DNA of 64,000 bases, taken from the NCBI RefSeq assembly GCF_900112475.1, contig NZ_FOLW01000001.1, positions 1-64,000 of the forward strand, given 5' to 3'. The notes beneath the pieces were generated by a model. The model was not told the origin of the DNA and did not search any database. It was given only the letters and a program-made list of their open reading frames with translations. This DNA comes from Pragia fontium DSM 5563 = ATCC 49100 (lineage in GTDB: Bacteria > Pseudomonadota > Gammaproteobacteria > Enterobacterales > Enterobacteriaceae). Below, piece after piece: positions 11,322-22,576 of this stretch. How positions within the stretch are numbered: the first letter of the stretch is position 1; each line of letters opens with the position of its first letter. A program made the translations under genes and the position numbers.

Positions 11322-14093
11322 ATGACCAAATACAGCCTTCGGGCCCGCATGATGATACTGATTCTCGCGCCAACTCTGTTGATCGGGTTGTTAATCAGTA
11401 CTTTTTTCGTGGTTCACCGCTACAACGAACTTCAAGATCAATTGGTTGATTCTGGCTCAAGTATCATCGAACCGCTGGCAATTACCAGTGAATACGGTAT
11501 GACTTTCAGCAACCGTGAGAGCGTTCGACAATTGGTTAGTATGTTACATCGCCGTCATTCCAATATTGTGCGATCTATTGCGGTTTTTGACACGCAAAAT
11601 CATTTATTGGTTACATCCAATTTCCATCAAAATTATACCCTATTACAACTGCCAAAGGGTGCGCCAATTCCCGATGATTTAACCGTCACCACCAAAGGGG
11701 ATTCACTGATACTGCGCACGCCAATCGTGTCAGAAAATCAGTTGCCGGATATGGATGTCAGCCTGGAACCCGGTCATAGTACACTGGGCTATATCGCGAT
11801 TGAACTGGATTTACGTACCGTTCGTCTACAGCAATATAAAGAAATCTTTGTCGCTACGCTGCTACTCAGTCTGTGTCTGTGTATTGCGATGCTCTTTGCC
11901 TACCGCCTGATGCGTGACGTCACAGGCCCTATCCGTAATATGGTTAATACCGTAGATCGCATCCGTCGAGGCCAATTGGATAGCCGGGTGGAAGGATATA
12001 TGCTGGGCGAGTTAGATATGCTGAAAAATGGCATTAACTCCATGGCTATGTCTTTGGCGGCTTACCATGAAGAGATGCAGCAGAATATCGACCAAGCCAC
12101 CTCCGATTTGTTAGAAACCCTTGAACAGATGGAGATTCAAAACGTCGAACTGGATCTGGCCAAAAAGCGAGCGCAGGAAGCGGCAAGAATTAAGTCTGAG
12201 TTCCTGGCAAATATGTCCCATGAACTGAGAACGCCGCTGAATGGCGTAATAGGCTTTACCCGCCAAACGCTGAAAACCTCGTTAACGCCAACCCAAACCG
12301 ATTATCTGCAAACCATTGAACGCTCGGCCAATAACCTGCTGAATATTATTAACGATGTGCTGGACTTCTCCAAACTGGAAGCTGGCAAGCTGGTACTGGA
12401 ACATATTCCATTCTCCCTGAGGGAAACCGTGGATGAAACCGCCACGTTACTGGCTCATGGCGCCCATGAGAAATCGTTGGAGCTAACCCTAAATATCCAT
12501 AACGATGTACCGGATAATATTGTTGGCGATCCTTTACGCCTGCAACAGGTCATTATGAATTTGCTGGGCAATGCCATCAAATTTACCGAGCAGGGTAATA
12601 TCGATATCAATATTGAACTACGCACGCTGCATGAGAACAGCGTCGATATTGAGGTTCAGGTGCATGATACCGGTATCGGTATTTCTGAGCGCCAGCAGAC
12701 GCAGCTATTTCAGGCCTTCCGTCAAGCGGATGCCAGCATTTCCCGTCGCCATGGCGGCACCGGTCTTGGACTGGTAATTACCCAGCGTCTGGTCAAAGAG
12801 ATGGGCGGCGATATCTGCTTCCATAGCCAGTTACATAAAGGCTCCACGTTCTGGTTCCATATTAATTTGGAACTCAGCGAGAGCAACATCGCCAATGATA
12901 GACCTTATCTGGAAAAACTTTCCGGTCAGCGCCTGTTGTATATCGAAGCTAATCCAGCCGCTGCGCAGGCAACATTGACCATTCTCCAACCAGAACCAGT
13001 TGAAGTCATTCACTATGCCAACTTCAATCAGGTACCGGAAAAACATCAAAGATACGATATTGTTCTGCACGGTGTTCCCATTGCCACCAATGATATCGAG
13101 CAATATATCGATGGCACCATGATACATGCATTAACGCTATCGGATCGCCTGATACTGGCCATTCCTAATCAGCCGCATATGGATGCTGAAACGCTGAAAC
13201 ATGCAGGAGCTCAGGCTTGCCTGTTTAAACCGCTCTCCCGCGGGAGACTATTCTGTGCGCTATTATCATCGCAAAGTGATGTGATAGAGCCGGATAAAAA
13301 TAAACAGAATCATTTACCGTTAACGGTGATGGCAGTAGATGATAACCCCGCTAACTTGAAGCTTATCGGTGTGTTACTTGAAGATATTGTCGCCAAAGTT
13401 ATTCTGTGTAACAGCGGTGAAGAGGCGATTGCTCAAGCGAAAAGGAACGATCTGGATATCATTCTGATGGATATTCAGATGCCGAAAATTGATGGTATCA
13501 AGGCCGCGGAATTAATCCGTAAGTTGCCAAACCACGTTACCACCCCCATTGTCGCGGTCACCGCCCATGCGGCTATCGGCGAACGTGAACGGTTAATGAA
13601 TGCCGGTATGGATGACTACCTGGCTAAACCGATCAATGAAGATACGCTATTTAGCGTTCTGAGAGCCCGCTGCCATATTCCATCTCATCTTCAGGAATCG
13701 GCGAGCGCCATTCAGAACAAACAGAGTAAAAAACCGGGTCTGGCACCTGCTCCTGTCTCACTAGACTGGGAGTTAGCCTTACGTCAGGCAGCCAATAAAG
13801 AAGACCTGGCCAAAGACTTACTGAAAATTCTTATCGAGTTTCTCAGCGAAGTTGAAGAGCGCGTCCGTGGAGTATTAGACGGTAAGCAGGATGATGACAT
13901 CATCAATATTATTCATAAGCTACACGGCAGTTGTAGCTACAGCGGCGTACCTCGCCTGAAACAACAGTGCCAATATTTAGAGAGCCAACTGCGTAACGGT
14001 ATATTACCTGAAGATTTGGAACCTGAATGGCTGGAGTTGCTGGATGAGTTTGATAATGTGAGAGAGAAAGTCGCGTTATTTATTACAGATTAA
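11322..14093 (+). CDS. barA: Hybrid sensor histidine kinase BarA
   Basis: BarA is the membrane sensor of the BarA-UvrY (GacS-GacA) system, which senses short-chain carboxylates and activates Csr small RNAs. The 923 residues have the full tripartite layout. There are two membrane segments (about 9-31 and 174-194) with a periplasmic loop, then a HAMP domain. The HisKA helix carries the phosphorylation site His300 in [10 protein letters not shown], followed by the ATPase domain with NAIKFTEQG and GGTGLGL. A degenerate receiver region lies around 535-650, a true receiver has Asp717 in ILMDIQMP, and a C-terminal HPt domain has His865 in [13 protein letters not shown] lies upstream of the ATG. The partner uvrY is not in this window. 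Confidence 0.97.
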   Translation: MTKYSLRARMMILILAPTLLIGLLISTFFVVHRYNELQDQLVDSGSSIIEPLAITSEYGMTFSNRESVRQLVSMLHRRHSNIVRSIAVFDTQNHLLVTSNFHQNYTLLQLPKGAPIPDDLTVTTKGDSLILRTPIVSENQLPDMDVSLEPGHSTLGYIAIELDLRTVRLQQYKEIFVATLLLSLCLCIAMLFAYRLMRDVTGPIRNMVNTVDRIRRGQLDSRVEGYMLGELDMLKNGINSMAMSLAAYHEEMQQNIDQATSDLLETLEQMEIQNVELDLAKKRAQEAARIKSEFLANMSHELRTPLNGVIGFTRQTLKTSLTPTQTDYLQTIERSANNLLNIINDVLDFSKLEAGKLVLEHIPFSLRETVDETATLLAHGAHEKSLELTLNIHNDVPDNIVGDPLRLQQVIMNLLGNAIKFTEQGNIDINIELRTLHENSVDIEVQVHDTGIGISERQQTQLFQAFRQADASISRRHGGTGLGLVITQRLVKEMGGDICFHSQLHKGSTFWFHINLELSESNIANDRPYLEKLSGQRLLYIEANPAAAQATLTILQPEPVEVIHYANFNQVPEKHQRYDIVLHGVPIATNDIEQYIDGTMIHALTLSDRLILAIPNQPHMDAETLKHAGAQACLFKPLSRGRLFCALLSSQSDVIEPDKNKQNHLPLTVMAVDDNPANLKLIGVLLEDIVAKVILCNSGEEAIAQAKRNDLDIILMDIQMPKIDGIKAAELIRKLPNHVTTPIVAVTAHAAIGERERLMNAGMDDYLAKPINEDTLFSVLRARCHIPSHLQESASAIQNKQSKKPGLAPAPVSLDWELALRQAANKEDLAKDLLKILIEFLSEVEERVRGVLDGKQDDDIINIIHKLHGSCSYSGVPRLKQQCQYLESQLRNGILPEDLEPEWLELLDEFDNVREKVALFITD

Positions 14094-14100
14094 ATACAAT

Positions 14101-14138
14101 ATTGGCACCATTCGGATGCATTCCGCAGTGGTGCCAAT
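14101..14138. terminator. Inverted repeat, likely shared terminator of barA and pdxJ
   Basis: A perfect 10-bp stem (ATTGGCACCA and TGGTGCCAAT) with an 18-base loop lies between the convergent stops of barA and pdxJ. Neither side has a strong T run, so termination is inferred from position. Confidence 0.5.
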
Positions 14139-14150
14139 CTACTACACAAA

Positions 14151-14882
14151 TTATTTTCTCGCCGCCAGCATCAAGGCTTTCATCTCCGCCACCGCAGAAT
14201 GCAATCCTGTCATGACAGCCCGACCAATTATGGCATGGCCGATATTAAGCTCATAAATTTCTGGCAGTGCCGCAATGGCTTGTACGTTATGGTATGTCAG
14301 CCCATGACCGGCATTAACCTTCAAACCTTTTCCCGCAGCATAAGTAGCTGCATGAGCAATACGCTGTAGTTCAGACGCGCGCTCCAGCTCACTTTTAGCA
14401 TCGGCATAGCACCCGGTATGAATCTCAATATAGGTTGCCCCAACGGAAACTGCCGCATCTATCTGACGGTGGTCTGCATCGATAAACAGAGATACGGCAA
14501 TCCCGGCATCCACCAAGCGCTCAACCGCCAAGGTCATTTTATCCAGTTGACCAGCCACATCTAATCCACCTTCGGTAGTGACCTCCTGACGTTTTTCCGG
14601 CACTAAACAACAGAATGCAGGTTTAATGTCACAGGCAATATCCACCATTTCATCCGTTACCGCCATTTCCAGATTCATCCTTGTCTGGATAGTCTGACTC
14701 AACACTTTTACGTCCCTGTCAGTAATATGACGGCGGTCTTCCCGTAAATGAATGGTGATACCATCAGCGCCCGCTTGCTCCGCAATAAACGCTGCCTGTA
14801 CCGGGTCTGGATATTGCGTGCCGCGGGCATTACGCAAAGTAGCAATATGATCGATATTAACGCCTAACAATAAATCCGACAT
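14151..14882 (-). CDS. pdxJ: Pyridoxine 5'-phosphate synthase PdxJ
   Basis: PdxJ condenses 1-deoxyxylulose 5-phosphate with 3-amino-1-hydroxyacetone phosphate to make pyridoxine 5'-phosphate. It is a TIM barrel of 243 residues. Family marks are [14 protein letters not shown] at the N-terminus, [26 protein letters not shown] and the phosphate-binding [10 protein letters not shown] and [10 protein letters not shown] near the C-terminus. GGTGGAG precedes the ATG. The gene is 211 bases downstream of recO. In most enterics acpS follows pdxJ directly. Here barA converges on it instead and no acpS is present. Confidence 0.97.
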   Translation of the reverse strand: MSDLLLGVNIDHIATLRNARGTQYPDPVQAAFIAEQAGADGITIHLREDRRHITDRDVKVLSQTIQTRMNLEMAVTDEMVDIACDIKPAFCCLVPEKRQEVTTEGGLDVAGQLDKMTLAVERLVDAGIAVSLFIDADHRQIDAAVSVGATYIEIHTGCYADAKSELERASELQRIAHAATYAAGKGLKVNAGHGLTYHNVQAIAALPEIYELNIGHAIIGRAVMTGLHSAVAEMKALMLAARK

Positions 14883-15093
14883 GACTCCACCTTAACAAGA
14901 AGTTTACGCACAGGGCCCAACGCTGGGTTATCCGAGAACTCTTTAAATGATAAATGGGCTACGGAAAGCCAGTAATGAAACATTAGCAGGCACCGTTCTA
15001 AAAAATGTATTCTATTCTTTTACCGGATTTGGCAACAAAAGAAAATCAGATAGCCAATATTAAGCCCACAATAGAGGCTAAATCAGGCGAATG

Positions 15094-15840
15094 CTATTCA
15101 CTGTCGTTAGGTAATACCATGAGGTTAGGTGATTTTTTCACGCTAAACTGGCGAAACAGCTCACGACTTTTTAACGGCTTGCCCCCCAAATAAGGTTTCA
15201 GCGCTATACGAGTGAAGCGCTTAGCTGCGCGTAATGTGTCCGCATCCGGGAAGGTACGTTCAGCTAAGGCCACTAAATCACGACCGGTGAAAGTCAGATG
15301 ATCAACTACCAGACTGGCGATAAAGCCTTTCTCTTGCCGATAACGATAGGTCATGCTGTCCGATACCGGCTCGCCACTCCCTGCACAGTGCAGAAAATCA
15401 ATGCCGTATCCCAAATGCCCCAGCAAGGCCAATTCAAAACGACGCAAAACCATTTCCGGTGAGCCCGATAGGCCAGCCAGAGATTGGATGCATTCCAGAT
15501 AATCAAAAAATAATGAGGAGTATGGTGTTTCGTCTTCAAGCACTCGAGACAAAACTTCATTGACGTATAGCCCGCTATACAAACTTAAACCTGAAAGCGG
15601 TAAGGAGAGAGAGACAGCTTCGGCGCCACGTAAAGTTTTTACACCACCTTTGCCACCCCAGCGAACCAGTAACGGCGTAAAAGGCTGCAAGCAGCCTTTT
15701 AGCTGAGAACGACGACTGCGGGCTCCTTTCGCCAGCAGCTTAATTCTACCGTGGCTTTCAGTGAATAGGTCCAGTAATAGACTGGTTTCACTGTAAGGTC
15801 GACCGTGAAGTACAAAAGCCCGCTGCCAGCCGTCTATCAT
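15094..15840 (-). CDS. recO: DNA repair protein RecO
   Basis: RecO works with RecF and RecR to load RecA on SSB-coated gaps. The 248-residue protein has the N-terminal OB fold (about 1-80) with the typical [20 protein letters not shown] start. An arginine/lysine-rich turn ([13 protein letters not shown]) and a helical C-terminal domain follow. The zinc-finger cysteines of some bacterial RecO are absent, as is usual in enterics. It begins 8 bases after era, and AAGGT precedes the ATG, so it belongs to the rnc-era-recO operon. Confidence 0.95.
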   Translation of the reverse strand: MIDGWQRAFVLHGRPYSETSLLLDLFTESHGRIKLLAKGARSRRSQLKGCLQPFTPLLVRWGGKGGVKTLRGAEAVSLSLPLSGLSLYSGLYVNEVLSRVLEDETPYSSLFFDYLECIQSLAGLSGSPEMVLRRFELALLGHLGYGIDFLHCAGSGEPVSDSMTYRYRQEKGFIASLVVDHLTFTGRDLVALAERTFPDADTLRAAKRFTRIALKPYLGGKPLKSRELFRQFSVKKSPNLMVLPNDSE

Positions 15841-15848
15841 GATTACCT

Positions 15849-16775
15849 TCAGAGATCGTCGGTATAACCCAAGCTGCGTAATGCGCGCTCATCATCAGCC
15901 CAACCAGACTTCACTTTCACCCAAAGTTCCAGATAAACTTTGGTTTCAAACATTTCTTCCATATCGTGACGCGCTTCAATACCAATGGTCTTAATCTTCT
16001 GACCTTTGTTACCGATCACCATTTTCTTCTGGCCTTCACGCTCCACCAGAATCAAACCGTTAATGTCGTATCCACCGCGTTCATTTGGCGCAAAGCGTTC
16101 AATTTCGACGGTAACCGAATATGGCAGTTCTTCCCCCAGAAAACGCATAAGCTTTTCACGAATAATTTCGGAGGCCATAAAGCGCTGAGAGCGGTCGGTA
16201 ATGTAATCTTCCGGGAAGTGATGATCGGCTTCCGGCAGCAGCTTATGCACAATTTGCGCAATCGTATCGACATTCATCCCCTTCTCGGCTGAGATTGGCA
16301 CAATATCCATAAAATTCATTTGCTGGCTCAGGAACGCCATATGAGGTAATAATGCCTCTTTATCCATGACATTATCGACTTTATTAATCGCCAAAATAAC
16401 CGGACACTTTAAGTCACGCAGTTTGTTAACCACCATCTCATCGTCCGGCGTCCAGTGGGTACCTTCTACCACAAAGATCACCAGCTCAACATCACCGATA
16501 GAACTACTGGCGGCGCGGTTCATCAAACGGTTGATGGCGCGTTTTTCTTCAATATGCAATCCAGGGGTATCCACATAGATGGCTTGATAAGCCCCTTCGG
16601 TGTGAATGCCCATAATACGATGGCGGGTCGTCTGAGGTTTACGTGATGTAATAGAAACCTTCTGCCCCAATAGCTGATTCAGTAAAGTCGATTTACCGAC
16701 GTTAGGTCGGCCGACTATCGCGATAAACCCGCAATGGCTCTTCTCTGTATCAGTCACTTGCTTTTCAGTTGTCAT
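15849..16775 (-). CDS. era: Ribosome-assembly GTPase Era
   Basis: Era is an essential GTPase that binds the 3' end of 16S rRNA during 30S maturation. In 308 residues it shows G1 GRPNVGKST at 22-30, G3 DTPGLH, G4 NKVD, and a C-terminal KH domain with the [12 protein letters not shown] loop. The start overlaps the rnc stop by 4 bases (ATGA at 16772-16775), which indicates translational coupling with RNase III, as in other enterics. Confidence 0.97.
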   Translation of the reverse strand: MTTEKQVTDTEKSHCGFIAIVGRPNVGKSTLLNQLLGQKVSITSRKPQTTRHRIMGIHTEGAYQAIYVDTPGLHIEEKRAINRLMNRAASSSIGDVELVIFVVEGTHWTPDDEMVVNKLRDLKCPVILAINKVDNVMDKEALLPHMAFLSQQMNFMDIVPISAEKGMNVDTIAQIVHKLLPEADHHFPEDYITDRSQRFMASEIIREKLMRFLGEELPYSVTVEIERFAPNERGGYDINGLILVEREGQKKMVIGNKGQKIKTIGIEARHDMEEMFETKVYLELWVKVKSGWADDERALRSLGYTDDL

Positions 16776-17452
16776 TCCAGTCCTAAATGTTTAAGCGCCT
16801 GTTCTGCAGCGGCCTGCTCTGCTTTACGGCGGCTGGAGCCGATACCAATAATGGCATCATTGATACCGCTCACCTGACAGTGAATGGTAAACTCCTGATC
16901 GTGTGCTTCTCCCCGTACCTGAGTCACCAAATAGCTTGGTAACGGTAGGTGCCTGCCTTGCAAAAACTCTTGCAGACGGGTCTTTGGATCCTTTTGTTTA
17001 TCTCCCGGACTAATTTCATCCAGTCGAGACTTATACCAGTCAAGAATCAGCTGCTGTACCCGATGAATATCGCTGTCTAAAAAGACTGCGCCAATTAGCG
17101 CTTCTACGGTATCAGCCAAAATTGATTCCCGGCGGAAACCACCGCTCTTTAATTCGCCCGGACCAAGACGCAGGCATTCGCCTAAGTCAAACTCCCGGCC
17201 CATCTCAGCCAATGTGTTACCGCGTACCAACGTCGCACGCATCCGACTCATATCACCTTCATCAACGCGTGGAAAGCGCTGATAGAGTGCGTCGGCAATG
17301 ACAAAACTCAGAATTGAATCGCCTAAAAACTCCAGGCGTTCATTATGTTTGCTACTGGCACTTCTGTGTGTCAGTGCCTGCTGAAAAAGCGATTGCTGTT
17401 GAAACGTGTAACCCAGCTTTCGCTGTAGCCTCTCAATGATGATGGGGTTCAT
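16772..17452 (-). CDS. rnc: Ribonuclease III
   Basis: RNase III cleaves double-stranded RNA, including the 30S rRNA precursor. At 226 residues it has the full enteric length. The signature [14 protein letters not shown] spans 37-50 with Glu41 and Asp45. The second pair of metal residues is Asp114 and Glu117 in [10 protein letters not shown]. The C-terminal double-stranded RNA binding domain covers about 155-226 and ends [16 protein letters not shown]. It lies 164 bases after lepB, with a terminator-like hairpin between them. Confidence 0.97.
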   Translation of the reverse strand: MNPIIIERLQRKLGYTFQQQSLFQQALTHRSASSKHNERLEFLGDSILSFVIADALYQRFPRVDEGDMSRMRATLVRGNTLAEMGREFDLGECLRLGPGELKSGGFRRESILADTVEALIGAVFLDSDIHRVQQLILDWYKSRLDEISPGDKQKDPKTRLQEFLQGRHLPLPSYLVTQVRGEAHDQEFTIHCQVSGINDAIIGIGSSRRKAEQAAAEQALKHLGLE

Positions 17453-17544
17453 GCATTACCAACAAATTGTTCCAAACAAGAAAAAATAATTTCGTAGCTT
17501 CACGGTTGCCCGTATAAACCACTACTGCGCGGTGGAGAATGAAT

Positions 17545-17582
17545 AATAAATCCGGAATTCAGGCATAGCCTAAATCCGGATT
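17545..17582 (-). terminator. Hairpin between lepB and rnc
   Basis: Outer arms AATCCGGA and TCCGGATT enclose an inner AGGC/GCCT stem. On the minus strand the hairpin is followed by TTTATTATT. It lies directly after the lepB stop and may be a terminator or an RNase III processing site. In E. coli the rnc leader is cut by RNase III itself. Confidence 0.5.
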
Positions 17583-17616
17583 GTTCTACTCTAGAGACAA
17601 GTATAACCGAAAAGAT

Positions 17617-18606
17617 TTAGTGAATCCCACCAATACGGCTAAAGCGAACGCCGGTTGGCCACTCACCCTCTTGTTTCTCAAAGCTCATCCAGATACCCGT
17701 TGCTTTACCGACAAAGTTCTCTTCCGGTACAAAACCCCAGTAACGGCTGTCCGCACTATTATCGCGGTTATCACCCATCATGAAATATTTACCTTCAGGA
17801 ACAATCCAGGTATTTGCCGGGGAACCCGGTTGCTGATAATACTCGGTTGCGCCATTCGCTACGCCGGGAATCATCAATGTTTCGTGGAACTCGCTGCCTA
17901 GCTTTTCATTGCGTTCAGCCATAAACAGGCCACGCAGACCTTCAGCGCGTTCAGCTTCAGTTTTGGTATCAAAGAAGCGCGTTGTCATCTGCCCACTGCG
18001 CCCTTCTGCCGGTTCAAAACCAATAAACCAACTGCTTTTCTCTAACGGAGAATACTCCAGCATCGTGGCAGGCTGACACTCAGTACCTGTTTGACAGGCC
18101 GGAGTAATGGTCAGCTTTTTGTTATCGGGATCGTAGTGAACGGTATCACCCGGTAAACCCACAACGCGTTTAATGTAATCAATATTCTTATCCAATGGAT
18201 ATTTAAATACTGCAATATCGCCGCGCTGCGGTTTGCCGGTTTTCACCAGCATAGTTTGAGTAATCGGATCTTTAACACCGTAGGCGTATTTCTCTACCAG
18301 AATAAAGTCACCGATTAACAGCGTTGGCATCATCGAGCCTGATGGAATCTGAAAAGGCTCATACAGAAAAGAACGCAGAATAAATACCACTGCTAATACC
18401 GGGAAGATGGATACACAGCTTTCAATCCAACCCGGTTGTCTGGCGACCAGCGCCAGTGCCTTCCCATCTATTTTCCCGTCAGTCTCAACCCTGAGAGCTT
18501 CTATTTTAATGCGTCGCGCAGGCGCCCATTTAAAGCGGTCCAAACACCAGATGACTCCCGTCAACAGCGTGGCCACAGCTAAAACTAAGGCAAACATATT
18601 CGCCAT
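17617..18606 (-). CDS. lepB: Signal peptidase I LepB
   Basis: LepB removes signal peptides from exported proteins on the outer face of the inner membrane. The 329-residue protein has two N-terminal membrane segments (about 3-22 and 64-81). The nucleophile Ser91 lies in PSGSMMPTLLIGD, and the general base Lys146 lies in YIKRVVGLPGD. Box E, GDNRDNSADSRYWGFV, follows near 285-300. It is 16 bases downstream of lepA, the conserved lepA-lepB operon. Confidence 0.97.
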   Translation of the reverse strand: MANMFALVLAVATLLTGVIWCLDRFKWAPARRIKIEALRVETDGKIDGKALALVARQPGWIESCVSIFPVLAVVFILRSFLYEPFQIPSGSMMPTLLIGDFILVEKYAYGVKDPITQTMLVKTGKPQRGDIAVFKYPLDKNIDYIKRVVGLPGDTVHYDPDNKKLTITPACQTGTECQPATMLEYSPLEKSSWFIGFEPAEGRSGQMTTRFFDTKTEAERAEGLRGLFMAERNEKLGSEFHETLMIPGVANGATEYYQQPGSPANTWIVPEGKYFMMGDNRDNSADSRYWGFVPEENFVGKATGIWMSFEKQEGEWPTGVRFSRIGGIH

Positions 18607-18622
18607 GCGAACTCCTTATTAC

Positions 18623-20437
18623 TTATTTACCAACGTGAAGAATAGCCAAGAACGCTTCTTGAGGAACTTCAACGTTCCCTACTTGCTTCATGCGTTTCTT
18701 ACCATCTTTCTGTTTCTGCAATAGCTTTTTCTTACGGCTAACGTCACCGCCATAACATTTGGCCAAGACGTTTTTACGTAACTGTTTGACCGTAGAACGC
18801 GCAATTACATGGTTACCAATCGCTGCCTGAATCGCAATATCAAACTGTTGACGCGGAATCAGCTCACGCATTTTCTCGACCAGTTCACGTCCGCGGGTCT
18901 GAGAGTTATCGCGGTGAGTGATTAATGCCAAGGCATCAACACGATCGCTGTTAATCAACACATCAACACGCACCATGTCTGAGGTCTGGAAACGCTTAAA
19001 GCCATAATCCAGTGACGCATAGCCTCGGGAAGTGGATTTAAGACGGTCAAAGAAGTCCAGAACCACTTCAGCCATTGGAATGTCGTAACTTAACGCCACT
19101 TGATTGCCGTGATAAACCATATTGGTTTGAACGCCGCGTTTCTCAATACAAAGTGTAATCACGTTACCCAGATACTCCTGAGGCAACAGCATATGACACT
19201 CAGCAATTGGTTCACGTAACTCTTCAATATTATTCAACGGTGGCAGCTTAGATGGGCTATCAACGTAAATGGTCTCACCGCTGGTCGTCACAACTTCATA
19301 CACTACCGTTGGAGCGGTGGTAATCAGATCCAGATCGTATTCACGCTCAAGCCGTTCCTGAATGATCTCCATATGCAGCAACCCAAGGAAGCCACAGCGG
19401 AAACCGAAACCTAACGCGGTTGAGTTTTCTGGTTCATAAAACAAAGAAGCATCATTCAGACTGAGCTTACCCAGTGCATCACGGAACCCTTCATAATCAT
19501 CAGAACTAATCGGGAACAGACCCGCATAAACCTGAGGCTTGACCTTTTTAAAGCCCGGTAGCGCTTTCTCTGCTGGTTTATGGGCGTTGGTCAGGGTATC
19601 ACCGACAGGTGCTCCCAGAATGTCTTTAATTGCACAGACCACCCAACCCACTTCACCGCAGCCCAGCGCATCGGTATCAATACGTTTAGGGGTAAAAATA
19701 CCTAAACGATCAACGCCGTATGTCTGACCGGTACTCATCACTTTAATTTTATCGTGTTTACGCAGTACACCGTTCTTAATACGAACCAGAGAGACTACGC
19801 CCAGATAGTTATCAAACCAGGAGTCAATAATCAGCGCCTGTAGTGGTTCATCAGCCGATCCTTTCGGTGGCGGAATATCACGAACCAAACGTTCCAATAC
19901 ATCAGGAACGCCTAAGCCGGTTTTCGCTGAACAACGAACCGCGTCAGTTGCATCAATACCAACAATATCTTCGATTTCCTGAGCAGCACGATCGGGATCC
20001 GCCGCCGGTAAATCGATTTTATTCAGTACCGGAACAACTTCCAGATCCATCTCAATAGCGGTGTAACAGTTGGCCAGCGTTTGGGCTTCTACCCCTTGTC
20101 CCGCATCAACCACCAGCAGCGCACCCTCACAGGCGGCCAGAGAACGAGATACTTCATAAGAGAAGTCAACATGCCCTGGGGTATCGATGAAGTTCAGTTG
20201 ATAGGTCTGACCATCCTGCGCTTTATAATCCAGCGTGACGCTTTGCGCTTTGATAGTAATACCGCGCTCCCGTTCCAGATCCATTGAATCCAGAACCTGT
20301 GCGGCCATTTCGCGATCGCTTAACCCGCCACAAATTTGGATGATACGGTCCGACAACGTCGATTTACCGTGGTCAATATGAGCGATGATCGAAAAGTTTC
20401 TAATGTTCTTATTTGCTATACTTTTATTATCAGTCAT
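18623..20437 (-). CDS. lepA: Elongation factor 4 (LepA), ribosome back-translocase
   Basis: EF4 is a translational GTPase that acts on stalled or misassembled ribosomes. The 604 residues begin with the GTPase domain: G1 AHIDHGKST at about 19-27, DTPGHVDF and NKIDLPAAD. An EF-G-like beta barrel, domain V and the LepA-specific C-terminal domain follow, with [20 protein letters not shown] near 560-580. The start ATG at 20435-20437 gives a short N-terminal extension over the E. coli protein. It is the promoter-proximal gene of the lepA-lepB unit. Confidence 0.97.
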   Translation of the reverse strand: MTDNKSIANKNIRNFSIIAHIDHGKSTLSDRIIQICGGLSDREMAAQVLDSMDLERERGITIKAQSVTLDYKAQDGQTYQLNFIDTPGHVDFSYEVSRSLAACEGALLVVDAGQGVEAQTLANCYTAIEMDLEVVPVLNKIDLPAADPDRAAQEIEDIVGIDATDAVRCSAKTGLGVPDVLERLVRDIPPPKGSADEPLQALIIDSWFDNYLGVVSLVRIKNGVLRKHDKIKVMSTGQTYGVDRLGIFTPKRIDTDALGCGEVGWVVCAIKDILGAPVGDTLTNAHKPAEKALPGFKKVKPQVYAGLFPISSDDYEGFRDALGKLSLNDASLFYEPENSTALGFGFRCGFLGLLHMEIIQERLEREYDLDLITTAPTVVYEVVTTSGETIYVDSPSKLPPLNNIEELREPIAECHMLLPQEYLGNVITLCIEKRGVQTNMVYHGNQVALSYDIPMAEVVLDFFDRLKSTSRGYASLDYGFKRFQTSDMVRVDVLINSDRVDALALITHRDNSQTRGRELVEKMRELIPRQQFDIAIQAAIGNHVIARSTVKQLRKNVLAKCYGGDVSRKKKLLQKQKDGKKRMKQVGNVEVPQEAFLAILHVGK

Positions 20438-20802
20438 TTACCTAAATCCGGCTGATACAAACCCCGCTGATGTGATTAAACAGCCATATTGGCCCATCAC
20501 TCAGCAAAAATTCACTTAATCTATAAACTGGCGCACATTCTACACGTCACCATGACTAAAACATAGCAACATACGCAATCCAGCGGTGAGTAATCTTCTA
20601 TTAACGCTTTGGATAACGCAGAACGTTATCTCAGTACTGGCTTTACATCCATTCAGTCTCAACACAGACGATCACCATAGTTCAAAAAAATTGAATAAGT
20701 AAGTCAATTCTATCCGCTTTTCAGCTTAATTCATCCGCCTATAATGAACAACATCGAAAGGAAACAACCTTTCAGCCTTAACATTAACTGGAGTTACTCA
20801 TC
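20438..20802. other. Intergenic region between lepA and the DUF1471 gene
   Basis: A 365-base gap lies between divergent genes. A TATAAT hexamer at 20740-20745 fits the -10 box of the DUF1471 gene; the matching -35 is poor. The lepA promoter must also lie here. I see no further gene. Confidence 0.5.
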
Positions 20803-21063
20803 ATGAAAAACGTTAAACTTATCGCTACTGCCGCAATATTAGCCACTTTATCTTTTAGCAGTTTTGCTGCTCAACAAGTTACTCGTAATCAAACAGAAAA
20901 TTTGGATAAGATTGGTAGCGTGTCAGTGAGCAACAGTCACGGAATGTCAGCATTAGAACATAAATTAGCGGCTAAAGCTGAAGCTCAAGGTGCCAGCCGT
21001 TACTACATTGTTTCCGCTTCAACCGGTAACAATATGCGCGGTACCGCTATTATTTACAAATAA
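20803..21063 (+). CDS. DUF1471 (YdgH/BhsA/McbA-type) small periplasmic stress protein
   Basis: This 86-residue secreted protein has a signal peptide of about 22 residues ending SSFA|A. The mature part ends with the DUF1471 pattern: KLAAKAEAQGASRYYIVSA, then a turn and GTAIIYK. Members of the family (BhsA, McbA, YhcN) are envelope proteins induced by acid, peroxide or metal stress and affecting biofilm. TGGAG precedes the ATG, and a strong terminator follows. The specific role is not known. Confidence 0.85.
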   Translation: MKNVKLIATAAILATLSFSSFAAQQVTRNQTENLDKIGSVSVSNSHGMSALEHKLAAKAEAQGASRYYIVSASTGNNMRGTAIIYK

Positions 21064-21088
21064 TAAATTCGCTCAAAATTCGTCAATC

Positions 21089-21119
21089 AATCACTCCGCC
21101 AGTCGGAGTGATTTTTTAT
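21089..21119 (+). terminator. Rho-independent terminator of the DUF1471 gene
   Basis: A 10-bp perfect stem (AATCACTCCG and CGGAGTGATT) has a 5-base loop, followed by a run of T (ATTTTTTATT). It lies 26 bases after the stop at 21063. Confidence 0.92.
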
Positions 21120-21161
21120 TGATGTACTTTAGATAAGCAAAAAGGGAAATCAAAAAATAGA

Positions 21162-21617
21162 CTAATGTTCTGTTGAATTAACGGCAGGAATAGCAATTTG
21201 CAATACAATAGGATGCACGGAAGCATGGGTTGCCAATTTGGCCGCATAGAAACGAGCCAGCATAAAACCCAGCCCACCACCAATTAACGCACCGAGCACC
21301 GCAGCAATATCACTACCGGCAAAAGAATAAAACACAGAAGCACATAATAGAATGCCTAACAGCGGCACGATATAAACTAGCAAGGCCGATAACAAAACCC
21401 CAGACTCAGGTATACCTAACTCAACCCGTTGACCGATTGATAGCGGTTGGCTGACTGGAATTTTTAAATCATGAACAACCTGAGGCCCTAGTTTATTTAG
21501 CACTCGAGTCCCGCAAGTCTGTTGAGACTGACAACTGCTACACCCTGAACGCTGTTCACAACGTAAGGTTGCAATCCCTTGTTGCCAATCAATAACTGTG
21601 GCCCATTCACGCAGCAT
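21162..21617 (-). CDS. rseC: SoxR-reducing / sigma-E regulatory protein RseC
   Basis: RseC is an inner membrane protein with a cysteine-rich cytoplasmic N-terminus; it contributes to SoxR reduction and mildly modulates sigma-E. The 151-residue sequence shows the cluster CEQRSGCSSCQSQQTCG (about 19-35). Two membrane segments follow around 73-95 and 100-125. It begins 11 bases after rseB, as the last gene of the rpoE-rseABC operon. Confidence 0.93.
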   Translation of the reverse strand: MLREWATVIDWQQGIATLRCEQRSGCSSCQSQQTCGTRVLNKLGPQVVHDLKIPVSQPLSIGQRVELGIPESGVLLSALLVYIVPLLGILLCASVFYSFAGSDIAAVLGALIGGGLGFMLARFYAAKLATHASVHPIVLQIAIPAVNSTEH

Positions 21618-21628
21618 TATTCACGCCT

Positions 21629-22573
21629 TTATCTTATGACTACGCTATTGGCAACGCGCTTGGCCGTTGCCGGCGGCAATTCACCAATCACCGTAATTTC
21701 TATATTACCTCGGGTCTCAGTATGAATCGTCCTTCGGCCCTGGCGTAATAAATGTTCTCCCGCCTGATAACCAGCCGGAGCAACGCTTAATGAGAAACTG
21801 AACAGGCCATCGGTATATAACCGGGACTCAACCACCGTATCTGCCCCTGAGATGCTGTGGCGACTACGGGAAGATTCAGTAAATCCTTGCGGTAACCAAT
21901 CAGCAATCCAAGACATAGTGACCCCATCCCCAGCGGGCATTGCCAACAGAGGCGGCATCACCGGCATCGAAAAATCGGCCATTTTATTTTTAACGGTATC
22001 ACCCGCGTTAAAAGCCACTACGCGAAATTGCTCCAGCGTATCACCATCCCGATCCAGTAAATCAGCCCGTAAAGGTAATTTTGTTTCAGAATCCAACCAC
22101 ACGATATAGCTATAACGTAAACCATCACGTGACACCACGCGTATTACATCACAAATACGATTAGCAATACGTGACCGACCGACCGGAATAAAATCGTAGT
22201 ACTTTTCTAAACGAGAGATATCGGCAAAAACTAAAGAGGGTAATGAATCAACGATGTGATCGCCACGGATGCTAAAAGGCTCAATCCCCGGCTCAAAATA
22301 ACTCACCTCAATACCATGCATGATCACTTCACGCTGCGGTCCATCCATATTGATAAGCTGAACCAGAGGTTTGCCATTTTGTATAGAGTGGCTGTATTGC
22401 AGCGATTCAATCCCAAGCTTGCTAACGTTCACATAGGAAAATTCATAACTCAATGTCTGACTGGCACTGGTCATTTGCTGCAATAGCGCTTCTGTTACAT
22501 TTTGTGCAGAAGCTAGCGCTGGGGATAATATTCCCCCCAGCAGACTACAAAAAATAAAAGCAATTGGCTTCAT
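21629..22573 (-). CDS. rseB: Periplasmic sigma-E regulator RseB
   Basis: RseB binds the periplasmic part of RseA, shields it from DegS, and releases it on sensing off-pathway lipopolysaccharide. It has 314 residues with a signal peptide ending near ALASA (about residue 23). A large LolA-like N-terminal domain and a smaller C-terminal domain follow, including SWIADWLPQGFTESSRSRH. It starts 3 bases after the rseA stop, which suggests coupled translation. Confidence 0.95.
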   Translation of the reverse strand: MKPIAFIFCSLLGGILSPALASAQNVTEALLQQMTSASQTLSYEFSYVNVSKLGIESLQYSHSIQNGKPLVQLINMDGPQREVIMHGIEVSYFEPGIEPFSIRGDHIVDSLPSLVFADISRLEKYYDFIPVGRSRIANRICDVIRVVSRDGLRYSYIVWLDSETKLPLRADLLDRDGDTLEQFRVVAFNAGDTVKNKMADFSMPVMPPLLAMPAGDGVTMSWIADWLPQGFTESSRSRHSISGADTVVESRLYTDGLFSFSLSVAPAGYQAGEHLLRQGRRTIHTETRGNIEITVIGELPPATAKRVANSVVIR

Positions 22574-22576
22574 TGA

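Noticed and set aside
15005-15193. Plus-strand frame across the end of recO
   Set aside because: It overlaps recO in antisense and has no start signals; the bases are explained by recO.
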